The notes under the pieces are model-generated. The model had not been told where the DNA came from, ran no database searches, and saw nothing but the letters and a program-made list of their open reading frames with translations. From contig NZ_SUNI01000001.1 of assembly GCF_005048225.1 (NCBI RefSeq), forward strand, positions 62,001 to 126,000: DNA of 64,000 nt, in the 5' to 3' direction. The DNA is from Paracoccus gahaiensis (lineage in GTDB: Bacteria > Pseudomonadota > Alphaproteobacteria > Rhodobacterales > Rhodobacteraceae). Shown here piece by piece: positions 38,772 through 48,126 of this stretch. Numbering within the stretch: position 1 is the first letter of the stretch; each line of letters begins with the position of its first letter. The position numbers and the translations under genes were made by a program.

Positions 38772-41700
38772 ATGAGCAAGCAGGAATTTTCGCTGGCCGA
38801 CCGGTTCGACCTGGGCAAGCCACACGTTTTGTTGAACGGCACGCAGGCGTTGGTGCGCCTGATGCTGATGCAATCGGCACGCGACAAAGCCGCGGGTCTG
38901 GACACGGCAGGGCTGGTCACCGGCTATCGCGGCAGTCCGCTTGGCGGCGTCGATCTGGCGATGATGCGCGAGGGCAAGCGGCTGGCCGCGTCGAACGTGC
39001 TGTTCCAACCCGGCCTGAACGAGGATCTGGCCGCGACCGCCATCTGGGGCAGCCAGCAGGCCGAGTTGCGCGGCGAGGGGCGCCATGACGGCGTCTTCGC
39101 GCTGTGGTACGGCAAGGGACCGGGGGTGGACCGGTCCGGCGACGTGATGAAGCACGGCAACATGGCGGGCTCGTCGCGGCTTGGCGGCGTGGTCATGGCG
39201 ATGGGCGACGATCACACGGGCGAAAGCTCGACCGTGCTGCACCAGTCGGACTGGGCGATGATCGACGCCTATATTCCCGTCCTGTCGCCCGCCGGCGTGC
39301 AGGAGATCCTGGACTATGGCCTCTATGGCTTCGCGCTGTCGCGCTATGCGGGGGTCTGGACCGGCCTCAAGACGATGAAGGACACGGTCGAGGCGACCTC
39401 GGTCGTCAATGGCGATCCGCACCGGCTGTCCTTCGTGACCCCGGACCGCGCGCTGCCCGAGGGCGGGCTGAACATCCGCCTCGGCGACACGCCGGTCGCG
39501 CAGGAGGCGCGGATGATCGACCACAAAAGGTGGGCGGCCGAGGCGTTTTCCCGCGCGAACCGGCTGGATCACCGGGTCTGGGGCCGTCCCGGCGCCAAGA
39601 TCGGCTTCGTCGCGGCGGGCAAGAACTGGCTGGATCTGGTCCATGCCCTGTCCCTGCTGGGCATCGATCAGGTCGAGGCCGAGCGATTGGGCCTGACCAC
39701 CTACAAGGTCGGGCAGACCTGGCCCATGGACATGAAGTCCATCCAGGAATGGTCCGAGGATCTGGAGCTGATCATCTGCGTCGAGGAAAAGCGCAAGCTG
39801 ATCGAGGTGCAGCTGAAGGAGGCGATCTTCGACAACCGCCGCGGCCGCCGCGTCCATGGCTGGAAGCACGACCGCACCGGAGAGGAGCTGTTTCCCACCC
39901 GCTATGCGCTGGACCCGGTGACCATCGCCCAGAAGATCGGCACCATCCTGATCGAGGAGGGGCGCGGCACCGACCGCCTGCGCGCCGGACTGGCCCGCCT
40001 GACCGAGGTGCGCCGCAACGACAACGCCCCCGAGATCGCGACCCGGACCCCGTGGTTCTGCTCGGGCTGCCCGCATAACAGCTCGACCCGTCTGCCCGAG
40101 GGCAGCCGCGCCTATGCGGGGATCGGCTGCCACTACATGGTGCAATGGATGGGCCGCGAGACCGAGGGCTTCACCCATATGGGCGGCGAGGGCGCGAACT
40201 GGATCGGCGAGGCGCCGTTCAGCACAAGAGCCCATGTGTTTCAGAACCTTGGCGACGGAACCTACAATCATTCGGGGATCCTAGCGATCCGTGCAGCGCT
40301 GGCTGCGGGCACCAACATCACCTACAAGATCCTCTACAACGATGCCGTCGCCATGACCGGCGGGCAACCCAACGAGGGCGGCCTGACCGCCCCGCAGATC
40401 GCGCGCGAGCTTGTGGCGATGGGGGTGGACCCTCTGGTCATCGTGCATGACGAGAAGGAAGAGGTCGATCCCGCCGACTTCCCCAAGGGCCTGCGCGTCG
40501 AGACCCGCGACCAGATGCCGGTCGTTCAGCGCGAGCTGGAGAAGGTCACCGGCGTCAGCGCGATCCTCTATGTCCAGACCTGTGCGGCGGAAAAGCGGCG
40601 GCGGCGCAAGAAGGGCCAGTTCCCCGATCCCGACCGCCGCATCTGGATCAATCCCGAGGTCTGCGAGGGCTGCGGGGATTGCTCGGTGCAGTCGAACTGT
40701 GTCTCGATCGTGCCGCTGGACACCGAACTGGGCCGCAAGCGGCAGATCGACCAGTCCAGCTGCAACAAGGATTTCAGCTGCGTGAAGGGCTTCTGCCCGA
40801 GCTTCGTCTCCGTCAAGGGCGGCACACTGAGGAAGCCCAAACCCGAGGCCTTCGATCTGCCCGACCTGCCGCTGCCCGCGCTGCCCGCGATCACCGGCAC
40901 CCATAACATCGTCATCACCGGCGTCGGCGGCACGGGCGTCGTGACCATCGGCGCGGTGCTGGCGCAGGCCGCCCATATGGACGGCAAGGGCGCGGGCATG
41001 ATGGAAATGGCGGGGCTGGCCCAGAAGGGTGGCGCGGTCCATATCCACCTGCGCCTGGCCGAGCGCCCCGAGGATATCAGCGCCATCCGCGTCGCCGTGG
41101 GCGAGGCCGATTGCGTCATCGGCGGCGATCTGGTGGTGACGGCGGGTGCCAAGACGGTCGGCCTGATGACCCAAGGCCGCACCGGCGCGGTGGTCAACGA
41201 TCACGAGATCATCACCGGCGACTTCACCCGCAACCGCGATTTCCAGGTGCCCTCGGACCGGCTGCGGCTGTCGCTGCAGGCGCGGCTGACCGATCGCGTG
41301 GCCTTCTTCGACGCCAACGATCTGGCGCTGCGGATGCTGGGCGATTCCATCTATTCCAACATGCTGGTGCTGGGCGCGTGCTGGCAGCAGGGGCTGATCC
41401 CGCTGTCGCTGGACGCGATCCTGGAGGCGATCCGCCTGAACGGCGCCAAGGTGGCCGAGAACCAGCGCGCCTTCCAGATCGGGCGATGGGCGATGGCCTT
41501 TCCCGACCAGGCCGTGCGGCCCGCCGAGGTCTCGCAGCTGCCGCCCGATCCGGTGGCCTATCGCGCCGAGCGGCTGGTCGGCTATCAGGGCAAGCGGCTG
41601 GCCCGGCGCTATCGCAAGCTGGTCGAGGCGGCGCCCGCGCCGATGCGAGACACCGTCGCAAGAAGCTATTACAAGCTGTTGGCCTACAAGGATGAATACG

Positions 41701-42161
41701 AAGTGGCGCGGCTGCATCTGAGCACCGCCGAACAGGTCGTCGCCCGGTGGGAGGGCGACGTCAGGCTGTCCCTGCATCTGGCCCCGCCGATGCTGTCGGG
41801 CATGGACCCGAACGGCCGTCCGAAGAAGCGCGAGTTCGGGCCGTGGATGCTGCGGGCCTTCCGCGTCCTGGCGGGGCTGAAGGGGCTGCGCGGCACGCCG
41901 CTGGATCCCTTCGGCTACGCCTCCGAGCGCAGGCGGGAACGCGCGATGATCGCCGAGTTCGAGGCCGACATGGCCGAGGTCTTCGCCAAGGTCACCGAGC
42001 CGATGATGCCCGTCGCGATCGAGCTGGCCGGGCTGCCTTTGTCGGTGCGCGGCTTCGGTCCTGTCAAGGAGGCCGCCGCCGATCAGGCCGCCCTGCGCCG
42101 GGCCGAGCTGCTGGCCCAGTTCCGCGAGGGGCGCGCACCGATCCGTGAGGCCGCCGAATGA
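38772..42161 (+). CDS. Indolepyruvate ferredoxin oxidoreductase, fused subunits
   Basis: 1129 aa from ATG 38772 (MSKQEFSLADRFDLGKPHVL), after GGGAGGAGA. This is the fused IorA/IorB-type 2-oxoacid:ferredoxin oxidoreductase. The N-terminal pyrimidine-binding part holds GLVTGYRGSPLGGVDLAM; the TPP core has WFCSGCPHNSSTRLPEG and GGEGANWIGEAPF near 470; a ferredoxin-like segment VCEGCGDCSVQSNC near 640 supplies cysteines for a [4Fe-4S] cluster; the C-terminal gamma-like domain has VITGVGGTGVVTIGAVLAQA near 715. It oxidises aryl pyruvates to aryl-acetyl-CoA with reduced ferredoxin. A phenylacetyl-CoA product would suit the PaaG-like enzyme 5 kb away, though they are not linked. Confidence 0.92.
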   Translation: MSKQEFSLADRFDLGKPHVLLNGTQALVRLMLMQSARDKAAGLDTAGLVTGYRGSPLGGVDLAMMREGKRLAASNVLFQPGLNEDLAATAIWGSQQAELRGEGRHDGVFALWYGKGPGVDRSGDVMKHGNMAGSSRLGGVVMAMGDDHTGESSTVLHQSDWAMIDAYIPVLSPAGVQEILDYGLYGFALSRYAGVWTGLKTMKDTVEATSVVNGDPHRLSFVTPDRALPEGGLNIRLGDTPVAQEARMIDHKRWAAEAFSRANRLDHRVWGRPGAKIGFVAAGKNWLDLVHALSLLGIDQVEAERLGLTTYKVGQTWPMDMKSIQEWSEDLELIICVEEKRKLIEVQLKEAIFDNRRGRRVHGWKHDRTGEELFPTRYALDPVTIAQKIGTILIEEGRGTDRLRAGLARLTEVRRNDNAPEIATRTPWFCSGCPHNSSTRLPEGSRAYAGIGCHYMVQWMGRETEGFTHMGGEGANWIGEAPFSTRAHVFQNLGDGTYNHSGILAIRAALAAGTNITYKILYNDAVAMTGGQPNEGGLTAPQIARELVAMGVDPLVIVHDEKEEVDPADFPKGLRVETRDQMPVVQRELEKVTGVSAILYVQTCAAEKRRRRKKGQFPDPDRRIWINPEVCEGCGDCSVQSNCVSIVPLDTELGRKRQIDQSSCNKDFSCVKGFCPSFVSVKGGTLRKPKPEAFDLPDLPLPALPAITGTHNIVITGVGGTGVVTIGAVLAQAAHMDGKGAGMMEMAGLAQKGGAVHIHLRLAERPEDISAIRVAVGEADCVIGGDLVVTAGAKTVGLMTQGRTGAVVNDHEIITGDFTRNRDFQVPSDRLRLSLQARLTDRVAFFDANDLALRMLGDSIYSNMLVLGACWQQGLIPLSLDAILEAIRLNGAKVAENQRAFQIGRWAMAFPDQAVRPAEVSQLPPDPVAYRAERLVGYQGKRLARRYRKLVEAAPAPMRDTVARSYYKLLAYKDEYEVARLHLSTAEQVVARWEGDVRLSLHLAPPMLSGMDPNGRPKKREFGPWMLRAFRVLAGLKGLRGTPLDPFGYASERRRERAMIAEFEADMAEVFAKVTEPMMPVAIELAGLPLSVRGFGPVKEAAADQAALRRAELLAQFREGRAPIREAAE

Positions 42162-42228
42162 TCTGGATCATTCCCAAAGCGGGCGTGGCGCCTTATGAAG
42201 GGCGCCACGCGGGGCAGAGGAGCGGTTC

Positions 42229-43041
42229 ATGGCGGTTGGGGTCTTCGATTCGGGGCTGGGCGGGCTGACCGTCCATCAGGCCATCGCCGCGCGCCTGCCC
42301 GACCTGCCGCTGGTCTATCTGGGCGACAACGCCCATGCGCCCTATGGCGTGCGCACCCCCGACGACATCTTCGACCTGACCTGCGCAGGGGTGGAACGGC
42401 TGTGGGACGAGGGCTGCGATCTGGTGATCCTGGCCTGCAACACCGCCAGCGCCGCCGCGCTGAAGCGCATGCAGGAGACCTGGCTGCCCGAGGGCAAGCG
42501 CGTGCTGGGCGTCTTCGTCCCGATGATCGAGGCGCTGACCGAACGGGCCTGGGGCGACAATTCGCCGCCCCGCCGCGTGGCCGTCAACAACGTGGCCCTG
42601 TTCGCCACCCCCGCCACGGTCGCCAGCCGGGCCTTCCAGCGCGAGCTGGCCTTCCGCGCCGTGGGCGTGGATGTCGAGGCCCAGCCCTGCGGCGGTGTCG
42701 TCGATGCCATTGAAATGGGGGATGAAATCCTGGCCGAGGCGCTGGTGACCAGCCATGTCGAGGCGCTGAAACGCCGGATGCCTTATCCCGAGGCCGCCGT
42801 GCTGGGCTGCACCCATTACCCCCTGATGCAGGACGCGTTCCAGCGCGCGCTTGGGGATCACGTCCGCGTCTACAGCCAGGCGGGGCTGGTCGCGGAAAGC
42901 CTGGCAGACTATCTGATCCGCAGGCCCGAATTCACGGGCCCGGGTCGGGTTTCGAAACATCTGACGACGGGCGATCCGGTGCGGGTCTCTGGCAAGGCCA
43001 CGCAGTTCCTGCGCCGCCCCGTCCGCTTTGACGCTGCCTGA
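42229..43041 (+). CDS. murI: Glutamate racemase
   Basis: 270 aa. It makes D-glutamate for peptidoglycan without a cofactor. The two catalytic cysteines are in [14 protein letters not shown] near residue 70 and [13 protein letters not shown] near 190; [16 protein letters not shown] opens the protein and [14 protein letters not shown] is near 35. With alr (26 kb away) both D-amino acid steps of cell-wall synthesis are in this window. The ccmE gene starts 10 bases after its stop. Confidence 0.94.
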   Translation: MAVGVFDSGLGGLTVHQAIAARLPDLPLVYLGDNAHAPYGVRTPDDIFDLTCAGVERLWDEGCDLVILACNTASAAALKRMQETWLPEGKRVLGVFVPMIEALTERAWGDNSPPRRVAVNNVALFATPATVASRAFQRELAFRAVGVDVEAQPCGGVVDAIEMGDEILAEALVTSHVEALKRRMPYPEAAVLGCTHYPLMQDAFQRALGDHVRVYSQAGLVAESLADYLIRRPEFTGPGRVSKHLTTGDPVRVSGKATQFLRRPVRFDAA

Positions 43042-43051
43042 GGAGGACAGA

Positions 43052-43510
43052 ATGGCCGGTATGAAATCCCTCAAGAAACAGCGCCGCATCCAGGTGCTGG
43101 CGGCGGCCTCGGTCGCGCTGGTCGTGGCGGTGGGGCTGATCGGCTACGGGTTCAGCGACGGCATCAACCTCTATCGCTCGCCCAGCCAGGTCAGCGAGGC
43201 GGCGCCCGAGCCCGACGAGTTCTTCCAGCTGGGCGGGCTGGTCAAGGAGGGCTCGATCGCCAATGGCGAGGGCGTGGCCTTCGATTTCGTGATCACCGAT
43301 GGCGCAGCCGAGATCCCGGTGACCTATGTCGGCGGCGATCCGCGGCCCGACCTCTTCACCGAAGGGCAGGGCACCATCGCCAAGGGCTGGTATCGCGACG
43401 GCCGCTTCGAGGCGCGCGACCTGCTGGCCAAGCATGACGAGACCTACATGCCGCGCGAGGTCACGAACTCGCTGAAGGAAGCAGGTGTCTATCAGGACCC
43501 CGGCAGCTGA
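43052..43510 (+). CDS. ccmE: Cytochrome c maturation heme chaperone CcmE
   Basis: 152 aa from ATG 43052, with AGGAGGA five bases upstream. One N-terminal membrane segment (IQVLAAASVALVVAVGLIGY) is followed by the periplasmic OB fold. The heme-attachment His is in ARDLLAKHDETYMP near residue 133. CcmE receives heme covalently and passes it to CcmF/CcmH for attachment to apocytochromes. Between it and ccmF lie two lysis genes not related to this pathway. Confidence 0.95.
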   Translation: MAGMKSLKKQRRIQVLAAASVALVVAVGLIGYGFSDGINLYRSPSQVSEAAPEPDEFFQLGGLVKEGSIANGEGVAFDFVITDGAAEIPVTYVGGDPRPDLFTEGQGTIAKGWYRDGRFEARDLLAKHDETYMPREVTNSLKEAGVYQDPGS

Positions 43511-43526
43511 CGCAACGCGCGCAGGG

Positions 43527-43541
43527 TTAACGCAAGGTTAA
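43527..43541 (+). promoter_or_regulatory. CtrA-type motif TTAA-N7-TTAA before the lysis genes
   Basis: TTAA (43527-43530), seven bases, TTAA (43538-43541), inside a direct repeat GGTTAACGC. This is the exact CtrA consensus of alphaproteobacteria, 64 bases before the endolysin start and just after ccmE. CtrA is known to control gene-transfer-agent genes in Rhodobacter. Confidence 0.6.
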
Positions 43542-43604
43542 CGCCCCCGCGTCAGCATCCCCCGGTGCGGCCGATCCCCGGCCGCCCCAGCCAAGGGGGA
43601 TGTC

Positions 43605-44216
43605 ATGCCAAGCGTCGACCAGATTGCCCGAGAGATCGTGGCCCGCGAGGGGGGCTATGTGAACGACCCCGACGATCCGGGCGGGGCCACCAATCACGGC
43701 GTCACCATCGGCACGATGCGCGCCCTGGGGATGGACCTGACCGGCGACGGGCGGGTCGATGCGGCGGATGTGCGGGCCCTGACCCGCGCCCAGGCCGAAG
43801 AGGTCTTCGTCGCGCATTACTTCCGCAAGCCGCGCCTGGCCGAGTTGCCCGAGCCCCTGCAGGCCAGCGCCTTCGACATGTATGTCAACGCGGGCGCCAA
43901 TGCGGTGAAGATCCTGCAGCGGCTGGTCTCGCGCATGGGCTTTGCCTGCACCGATGACGGGGTGATCGGCCCCCGGACGATCGCCGCCGTCCATCAGGCG
44001 GCCGAGGCCGCGCCGCTGCATCTGGCGGATGCCTACGGGATCGCGCGACGCAATTACTACTATGCGCTGGCCGATCAGCGCCCCGCCAGCCGCAAATATG
44101 CCCGGACCAAGGCGGGCGGCAAAGGCGGCTGGATCACCCGCGCCGAGGAGTTCATCGCCCCCCGCTATCGCCTGACCGAGGCCGAGCACCGCCAGAGGAC
44201 ATCCGCATGGGCCTGA
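43605..44216 (+). CDS. Glycoside hydrolase 108 endolysin, gene-transfer-agent type
   Basis: 203 aa. The GH108 catalytic domain opens with IAREIVAREGGYVNDPDDPG; Glu15 in the REGGY motif is the expected catalytic acid. FDMYVNAGANAVKILQRLV near 90 and a peptidoglycan-binding part (DDGVIGPRTIAAVHQA) follow. An unusual 12-residue loop DLTGDGRVDAAD (residues 44-55) fits the EF-hand calcium-loop pattern. There is no signal peptide, so it needs a holin, which is encoded next (10-base overlap). Such pairs release gene transfer agents in Rhodobacterales. It is inserted between ccmE and ccmF. Confidence 0.85.
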   Translation: MPSVDQIAREIVAREGGYVNDPDDPGGATNHGVTIGTMRALGMDLTGDGRVDAADVRALTRAQAEEVFVAHYFRKPRLAELPEPLQASAFDMYVNAGANAVKILQRLVSRMGFACTDDGVIGPRTIAAVHQAAEAAPLHLADAYGIARRNYYYALADQRPASRKYARTKAGGKGGWITRAEEFIAPRYRLTEAEHRQRTSAWA

Positions 44217-44746
44217 TCGACCGCTTTCTGGGGGTCGCCCCCGCCGTCACCGCTTTAGGCAGCGCCGCCACCGGCATGGCCGAGGTCTTCACCCAGAACG
44301 CCACCCGCCGGATGGAACTGGACGAAGAGGCCCATGCCCGCGCGCTCGCCCAAGCCGGGCAGGAATTCATGGTCCCGCGTCAGGGCTGGTTCGACGGCTT
44401 CGTGAACGGGCTGAACCGCCTGCCGCGTCCGCTGCTGGCGCTCGGGACCCTGGGGCTGTTCATCTATGCCATGGTCGAACCGGACGGCTTCGGGTTGCGC
44501 ATGGAGGGGCTGCAGCAGGTTCCCGAACCGCTCTGGTGGCTGCTGGGCGCCATCGTCGGCTTCTATTTCGGGGCGCGCGAGGCACATCATTTCCGCCACC
44601 GCGTCTGGCCCGCCCGGGTGACCGAGGAGACGACCATCGTCCCCCACGCCGCCGCCCAGACCGCCCCCGTGGCGCAGGCCGCGCCCGCCGGGGATTTCAC
44701 CGACAATGCCGCCCTGCGCGACTGGCAGGCCTCGCTGCGCGATTAG
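44207..44746 (+). CDS. GTA-type holin (3TM family)
   Basis: 179 aa, overlapping the endolysin gene by 10 bases. Hydrophobic parts: weak ones near the N terminus (VTALGSAATGMAEVF), then LLALGTLGLFIYAMV near residue 80 and LWWLLGAIVGFYFGAREAHH near 115, as in the gene-transfer-agent holin family; the tail is Ala/Pro-rich and ends in a charged helix. It should permeabilise the inner membrane so the endolysin reaches the wall. The assignment rests on layout and on the endolysin neighbour. A hairpin terminator follows before ccmF. Confidence 0.75.
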   Translation: MGLIDRFLGVAPAVTALGSAATGMAEVFTQNATRRMELDEEAHARALAQAGQEFMVPRQGWFDGFVNGLNRLPRPLLALGTLGLFIYAMVEPDGFGLRMEGLQQVPEPLWWLLGAIVGFYFGAREAHHFRHRVWPARVTEETTIVPHAAAQTAPVAQAAPAGDFTDNAALRDWQASLRD

Positions 44747-44781
44747 GCCGCAGCCCCACACGGGGAACTGACCGCGGTCCC

Positions 44782-44809
44782 ACGAAGGGGGGGCTTCCCC
44801 CTCCTTCGT
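44782..44809 (+). terminator. Terminator after the holin gene
   Basis: ACGAAGGGGGGG, CTT loop, CCCCCTCCTTCGT: a 12-bp stem with one bulged T, between holin and ccmF. It would isolate the lysis genes from ccmF. Confidence 0.6.
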
Positions 44810-44847
44810 CACATCCCTATGCTGGGGCGCAGCAAAGGATGCCCCAC

Positions 44848-46815
44848 ATGATCGCTGAACTTGGCCATTTCGCCCTGATCCTGGCCTTCATGGTCGGGAT
44901 CTATCAGATGACCATCCCGATGATCGGCGCGCACAAGGGCTGGCATGGCTGGATGGACAGCGCCCGGCCCGCCGCCATGGCCCAGCTTCTGCTGATGGTG
45001 CTCAGCTTCGGCGCGCTGACCATCGCCTTCGTCACCTCGGACTTCTCGCTGCGGCTGGTCTACGAGAACTCGCACACGGCCAAGCCGATGATCTACAAGA
45101 TCAGCGGTGTCTGGGGCAATCACGAGGGCTCGATGCTGCTCTGGGTGCTGATCCTGGCGCTGTTCGGCGCGGCGGCGGCGCTGTTCGGGGGCAACCTTCC
45201 GCCCAGCCTGCGGGCGCGGGTGCTGGGGGTGCAGGCCTCGGTCAGCGTGGCCTTCTACGCCTTCATCGTCTTCACCTCCAACCCCTTCTGGCGCATGGGA
45301 AACCCGCCCTTCGACGGGCGCGACCTGAACCCCTTGCTGCAGGATCCGGGCCTGGCGTTCCACCCCCCGTTCCTCTACCTCGGCTATGTCGGCCTCTCGA
45401 TGGCCTTCAGTTTTGCCGTCGCCGCCCTGATCGAGGGGCGGGTCGACGCGGCCTGGGCGCGGTGGGTGCGCCCCTGGACGCTGGCGGCCTGGGTCTTCCT
45501 GACCATCGGCATCGCGCTCGGCTCGTGGTGGGCCTATTACGAGCTGGGCTGGGGCGGTTTCTGGTTCTGGGACCCGGTCGAGAATGCCAGCTTCATGCCC
45601 TGGCTGCTGGCCGCCGCGCTGCTGCATTCCGCCGTCGTGGTGGAAAAGCGCGAGGCGCTGAAAAGCTGGACCATCCTGCTGGCGATCATGGCCTTCGGCT
45701 TCTCGCTGATCGGCACCTTCATCGTGCGCTCGGGCGTCATCACCTCGGTTCACAGCTTCGCCAACGACCCCGAGCGCGGGGTGTTCATCCTGGCGATCCT
45801 GGCGGTCTTCGTGGGCGGCGCGCTGACGCTCTACGCCTTCCGGGCGGCCGAGATGACGGCCAAGGGCGTCTTCTCGCCCGTCTCGCGCGAGGGGGCGCTG
45901 GTCCTGAACAACGTGCTGCTGGCGGTCGCGGCCTTCGTGGTCTTCATCGGCACCATCTGGCCGCTGGTGGCGGAAATGGTCTGGGGCCGCGTGCTGTCCG
46001 TGGGCCCGCCCTTCTTCAACCAGGCCTTCACGCCCTTCATGATCGTGCTGGCCATCGCTTTGCCCCTGGGGTCCATCCTGCCGTGGAAGCGGGCGACGCT
46101 GGCCCGCACCCTGCGGCCCCTGCGCGGCGCGCTGATCCTGACGGCGGCGATCATGGTGCTGGTCTTTGCCGTCTCGACCGGCAATTCGGGGCTGGCGGTG
46201 ATCGGCGCGGGTCTGGGATCCTGGCTGGTCTTCGGCGCCTTGGCCGAACTGTGGCTGCGCACCGGCAACTCGGGCGCGGGACGCCTGCTGCGCCTGCCGC
46301 GCGCCGATTGGGGCAAGGCCACCGCCCATGCCGGGCTGGGGATCACCTTCATCGCCGTGGCGCTGGTCCAGGCTTGGCAGAGCGAGGATGTCCGCGTGGC
46401 GCAGGTCGACCAGCCCTTCCGCGTCGGCGCCTATGATCTGGTGCTGCGCGACGTCCAGCGCGTCGACGGGTCGAACTACCTGTCCCAGATGGCCACCATC
46501 GAGGCCAGCCGCGACGGCCGCCCCGTCGCCACGCTGACCCCGGAAAAGCGCGTCTATCCGGTGCAGGGCATGCCCACGACCGAGGCCTCGATCGACTACG
46601 GCTTCTGGCGCGACCTCTATGTGGTCTTGGGCGACGAGCAGGCGGGCGGGGGCTGGGCCGTGCGGACCTATATCAAGCCCTTCGTCAGCTGGATCTGGGC
46701 GGGCTCGATCCTGATGGCGCTTGGCGGGCTGATCAGCCTGACCGACCGGCGCTATCGCGTGGCCGCAGGGGCCTCGCGCCCGGTGCGCCGCGACACGACG
46801 GTGCCGGCGGAATGA
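44848..46815 (+). CDS. ccmF: Cytochrome c heme lyase CcmF
   Basis: 655 aa from ATG 44848 (MIAELGHFALILAFMVG), with AAGG about nine bases upstream; an ATG three codons earlier is less favoured. It is a multi-pass membrane protein (roughly 14 hydrophobic segments) with the WWD-type heme-handling motif WGGFWFWDPVENASFMPWLL near residue 235 and conserved histidines (SHTAKPMIYKISGVWGNHEG near 80). It works with CcmH to attach heme to apocytochrome c in the periplasm. Its stop overlaps ccmH (ATGA). Confidence 0.95.
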   Translation: MIAELGHFALILAFMVGIYQMTIPMIGAHKGWHGWMDSARPAAMAQLLLMVLSFGALTIAFVTSDFSLRLVYENSHTAKPMIYKISGVWGNHEGSMLLWVLILALFGAAAALFGGNLPPSLRARVLGVQASVSVAFYAFIVFTSNPFWRMGNPPFDGRDLNPLLQDPGLAFHPPFLYLGYVGLSMAFSFAVAALIEGRVDAAWARWVRPWTLAAWVFLTIGIALGSWWAYYELGWGGFWFWDPVENASFMPWLLAAALLHSAVVVEKREALKSWTILLAIMAFGFSLIGTFIVRSGVITSVHSFANDPERGVFILAILAVFVGGALTLYAFRAAEMTAKGVFSPVSREGALVLNNVLLAVAAFVVFIGTIWPLVAEMVWGRVLSVGPPFFNQAFTPFMIVLAIALPLGSILPWKRATLARTLRPLRGALILTAAIMVLVFAVSTGNSGLAVIGAGLGSWLVFGALAELWLRTGNSGAGRLLRLPRADWGKATAHAGLGITFIAVALVQAWQSEDVRVAQVDQPFRVGAYDLVLRDVQRVDGSNYLSQMATIEASRDGRPVATLTPEKRVYPVQGMPTTEASIDYGFWRDLYVVLGDEQAGGGWAVRTYIKPFVSWIWAGSILMALGGLISLTDRRYRVAAGASRPVRRDTTVPAE

Positions 46816-47285
46816 CGCGGCTCTGGACCCGACTGGCGCTGGTCATGGCGCTGGCCCTGGCGCCGCTGGCGCCCGCGCTGGCCGTGCAGCCCGACGAGGT
46901 GCTGCAGGACGCGGGGCTGGAATCCCGCGCCCGCCAGATCTCGCAGCAGCTGCGCTGCCCGGTCTGCCAGGGCGAGAACATCGACGAATCGAACGCGCCG
47001 ATCAGCCGCGACCTGCGGCTGTTCGTGCGCGAGCGGCTGGTCGCGGGCGACAGCAATGACGAGGTGCTGGACAATGTCGTGGACCGTTTCGGCGAGTTCG
47101 TGCTGTTCGACCCCCGCGCCACGGGCAGCAACCTGATCCTGTGGATGGCCGGGCCGCTGATGGCGGTGCTGGCAGCACTTGCGGCGGCGCGCTTCCTGCG
47201 CGCGCGCAACCGCCCCACGCCCGAGGTCGCGGCGCTGGACCCCGCCGAGGCCAAGCGCCTGGACGAGATCATGCGCGGCAACTGA
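46812..47285 (+). CDS. ccmH: Cytochrome c maturation thiol protein CcmH/CcmL
   Basis: 157 aa with a signal peptide (LALVMALALAPLAPALA). The redox motif LRCPVCQGENIDESNAPI near residue 50 (CPVC) reduces apocytochrome cysteines before heme attachment. A C-terminal membrane segment (ILWMAGPLMAVLAALAAARF) anchors it. It is the short form without the TPR half (CcmI), which is not in this window. Confidence 0.95.
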   Translation: MTRLWTRLALVMALALAPLAPALAVQPDEVLQDAGLESRARQISQQLRCPVCQGENIDESNAPISRDLRLFVRERLVAGDSNDEVLDNVVDRFGEFVLFDPRATGSNLILWMAGPLMAVLAALAAARFLRARNRPTPEVAALDPAEAKRLDEIMRGN

Positions 47286-47349
47286 CGCCAAGTCGCGCTT
47301 TCCCGATGGCGCGTTTCTGCCATGATCCCCCCGACATCGGGGAGGGATC

Positions 47350-48120
47350 ATGAGCTACCAGACAATCCAGTTCGACATCCACGAGGGCGTGGCCACGCTG
47401 ACCCTCGACCGGCCGGCCGTGATGAACGCGCTGAACCGCGCCATGCGGGCCGAGATCACGCAGGCCCTGACCACGCTGCCAGCCGAGGTCCGGGCCGTGG
47501 TGCTGACCGGGGCGGGGCGGGGCTTCTGTTCGGGGCAGGATCTGACCGATGCCGGGGCCGCCGCCGATCTGGAGGCGGTGCTGCGCGCCGAATACGAGCC
47601 GATGCTGGCCGCGATCACCACCTGCCCGGTCCCGGTGATCGCGGCGGTCAACGGCGTGGCGGCGGGCGCGGGGGCCAATCTGGCGCTGGCCACCGATGTG
47701 GTGATCGCCACCGAGAGCGCCAGCTTCATCCAGGCCTTCACGCGGATTGGGCTGATCCCCGATGCGGGCGGTACCTGGATCGTGCCGCGCGCGGTGGGGC
47801 TGGCCCGGGCGATGGGGATGATGCTGTTCGCCGAACCGGTGACGGCGCGCCAGGCGGTCGACTGGGGCCTGATCTGGCAGGCCCTTCCCGACGAGGAGTT
47901 CGCCGCAGGGGTCGCCACCCGGGCTCAGGCGCTGGCGCAGGGGCCGACCGGCGCGTTTCTGGCGATCCGCGAGGCGCTCGCAGCCTCGTTCTCGCAGGAT
48001 CTGCCGGCGCAATTGGATCTGGAGGCGCGGTTGCAGGGCGAGGCCGGGCGCAGCGCCGATTTCGCCGAAGGGGTCGCGGCCTTCCTGCAGAAGCGCCGCC
48101 CGGTCTTCACCGGTCGCTGA
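47350..48120 (+). CDS. paaG: Enoyl-CoA hydratase/isomerase, PaaG-like
   Basis: 256 aa of the crotonase family. Oxyanion-hole motifs: VVLTGAGRGFCSGQDLTDAG near residue 60 and AVNGVAAGAGANLALATDVV near 105; RIGLIPDAGGTWIVPR near 135 carries a conserved Asp (PDAGG). The strong SGQDL form with this length fits 2-(1,2-epoxy-1,2-dihydrophenyl)acetyl-CoA isomerase of the phenylacetate pathway, but other crotonase-family roles are possible, since no other paa gene is next to it. GGAGGG precedes the ATG. Confidence 0.8.
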   Translation: MSYQTIQFDIHEGVATLTLDRPAVMNALNRAMRAEITQALTTLPAEVRAVVLTGAGRGFCSGQDLTDAGAAADLEAVLRAEYEPMLAAITTCPVPVIAAVNGVAAGAGANLALATDVVIATESASFIQAFTRIGLIPDAGGTWIVPRAVGLARAMGMMLFAEPVTARQAVDWGLIWQALPDEEFAAGVATRAQALAQGPTGAFLAIREALAASFSQDLPAQLDLEARLQGEAGRSADFAEGVAAFLQKRRPVFTGR

Positions 48121-48126
48121 GCGGCG

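Noticed and set aside
44809..46329. A 506-codon open frame opposite ccmF
   Set aside because: It is antisense to the strongly conserved CcmF, with Arg/Gln/His-rich nonsense composition.
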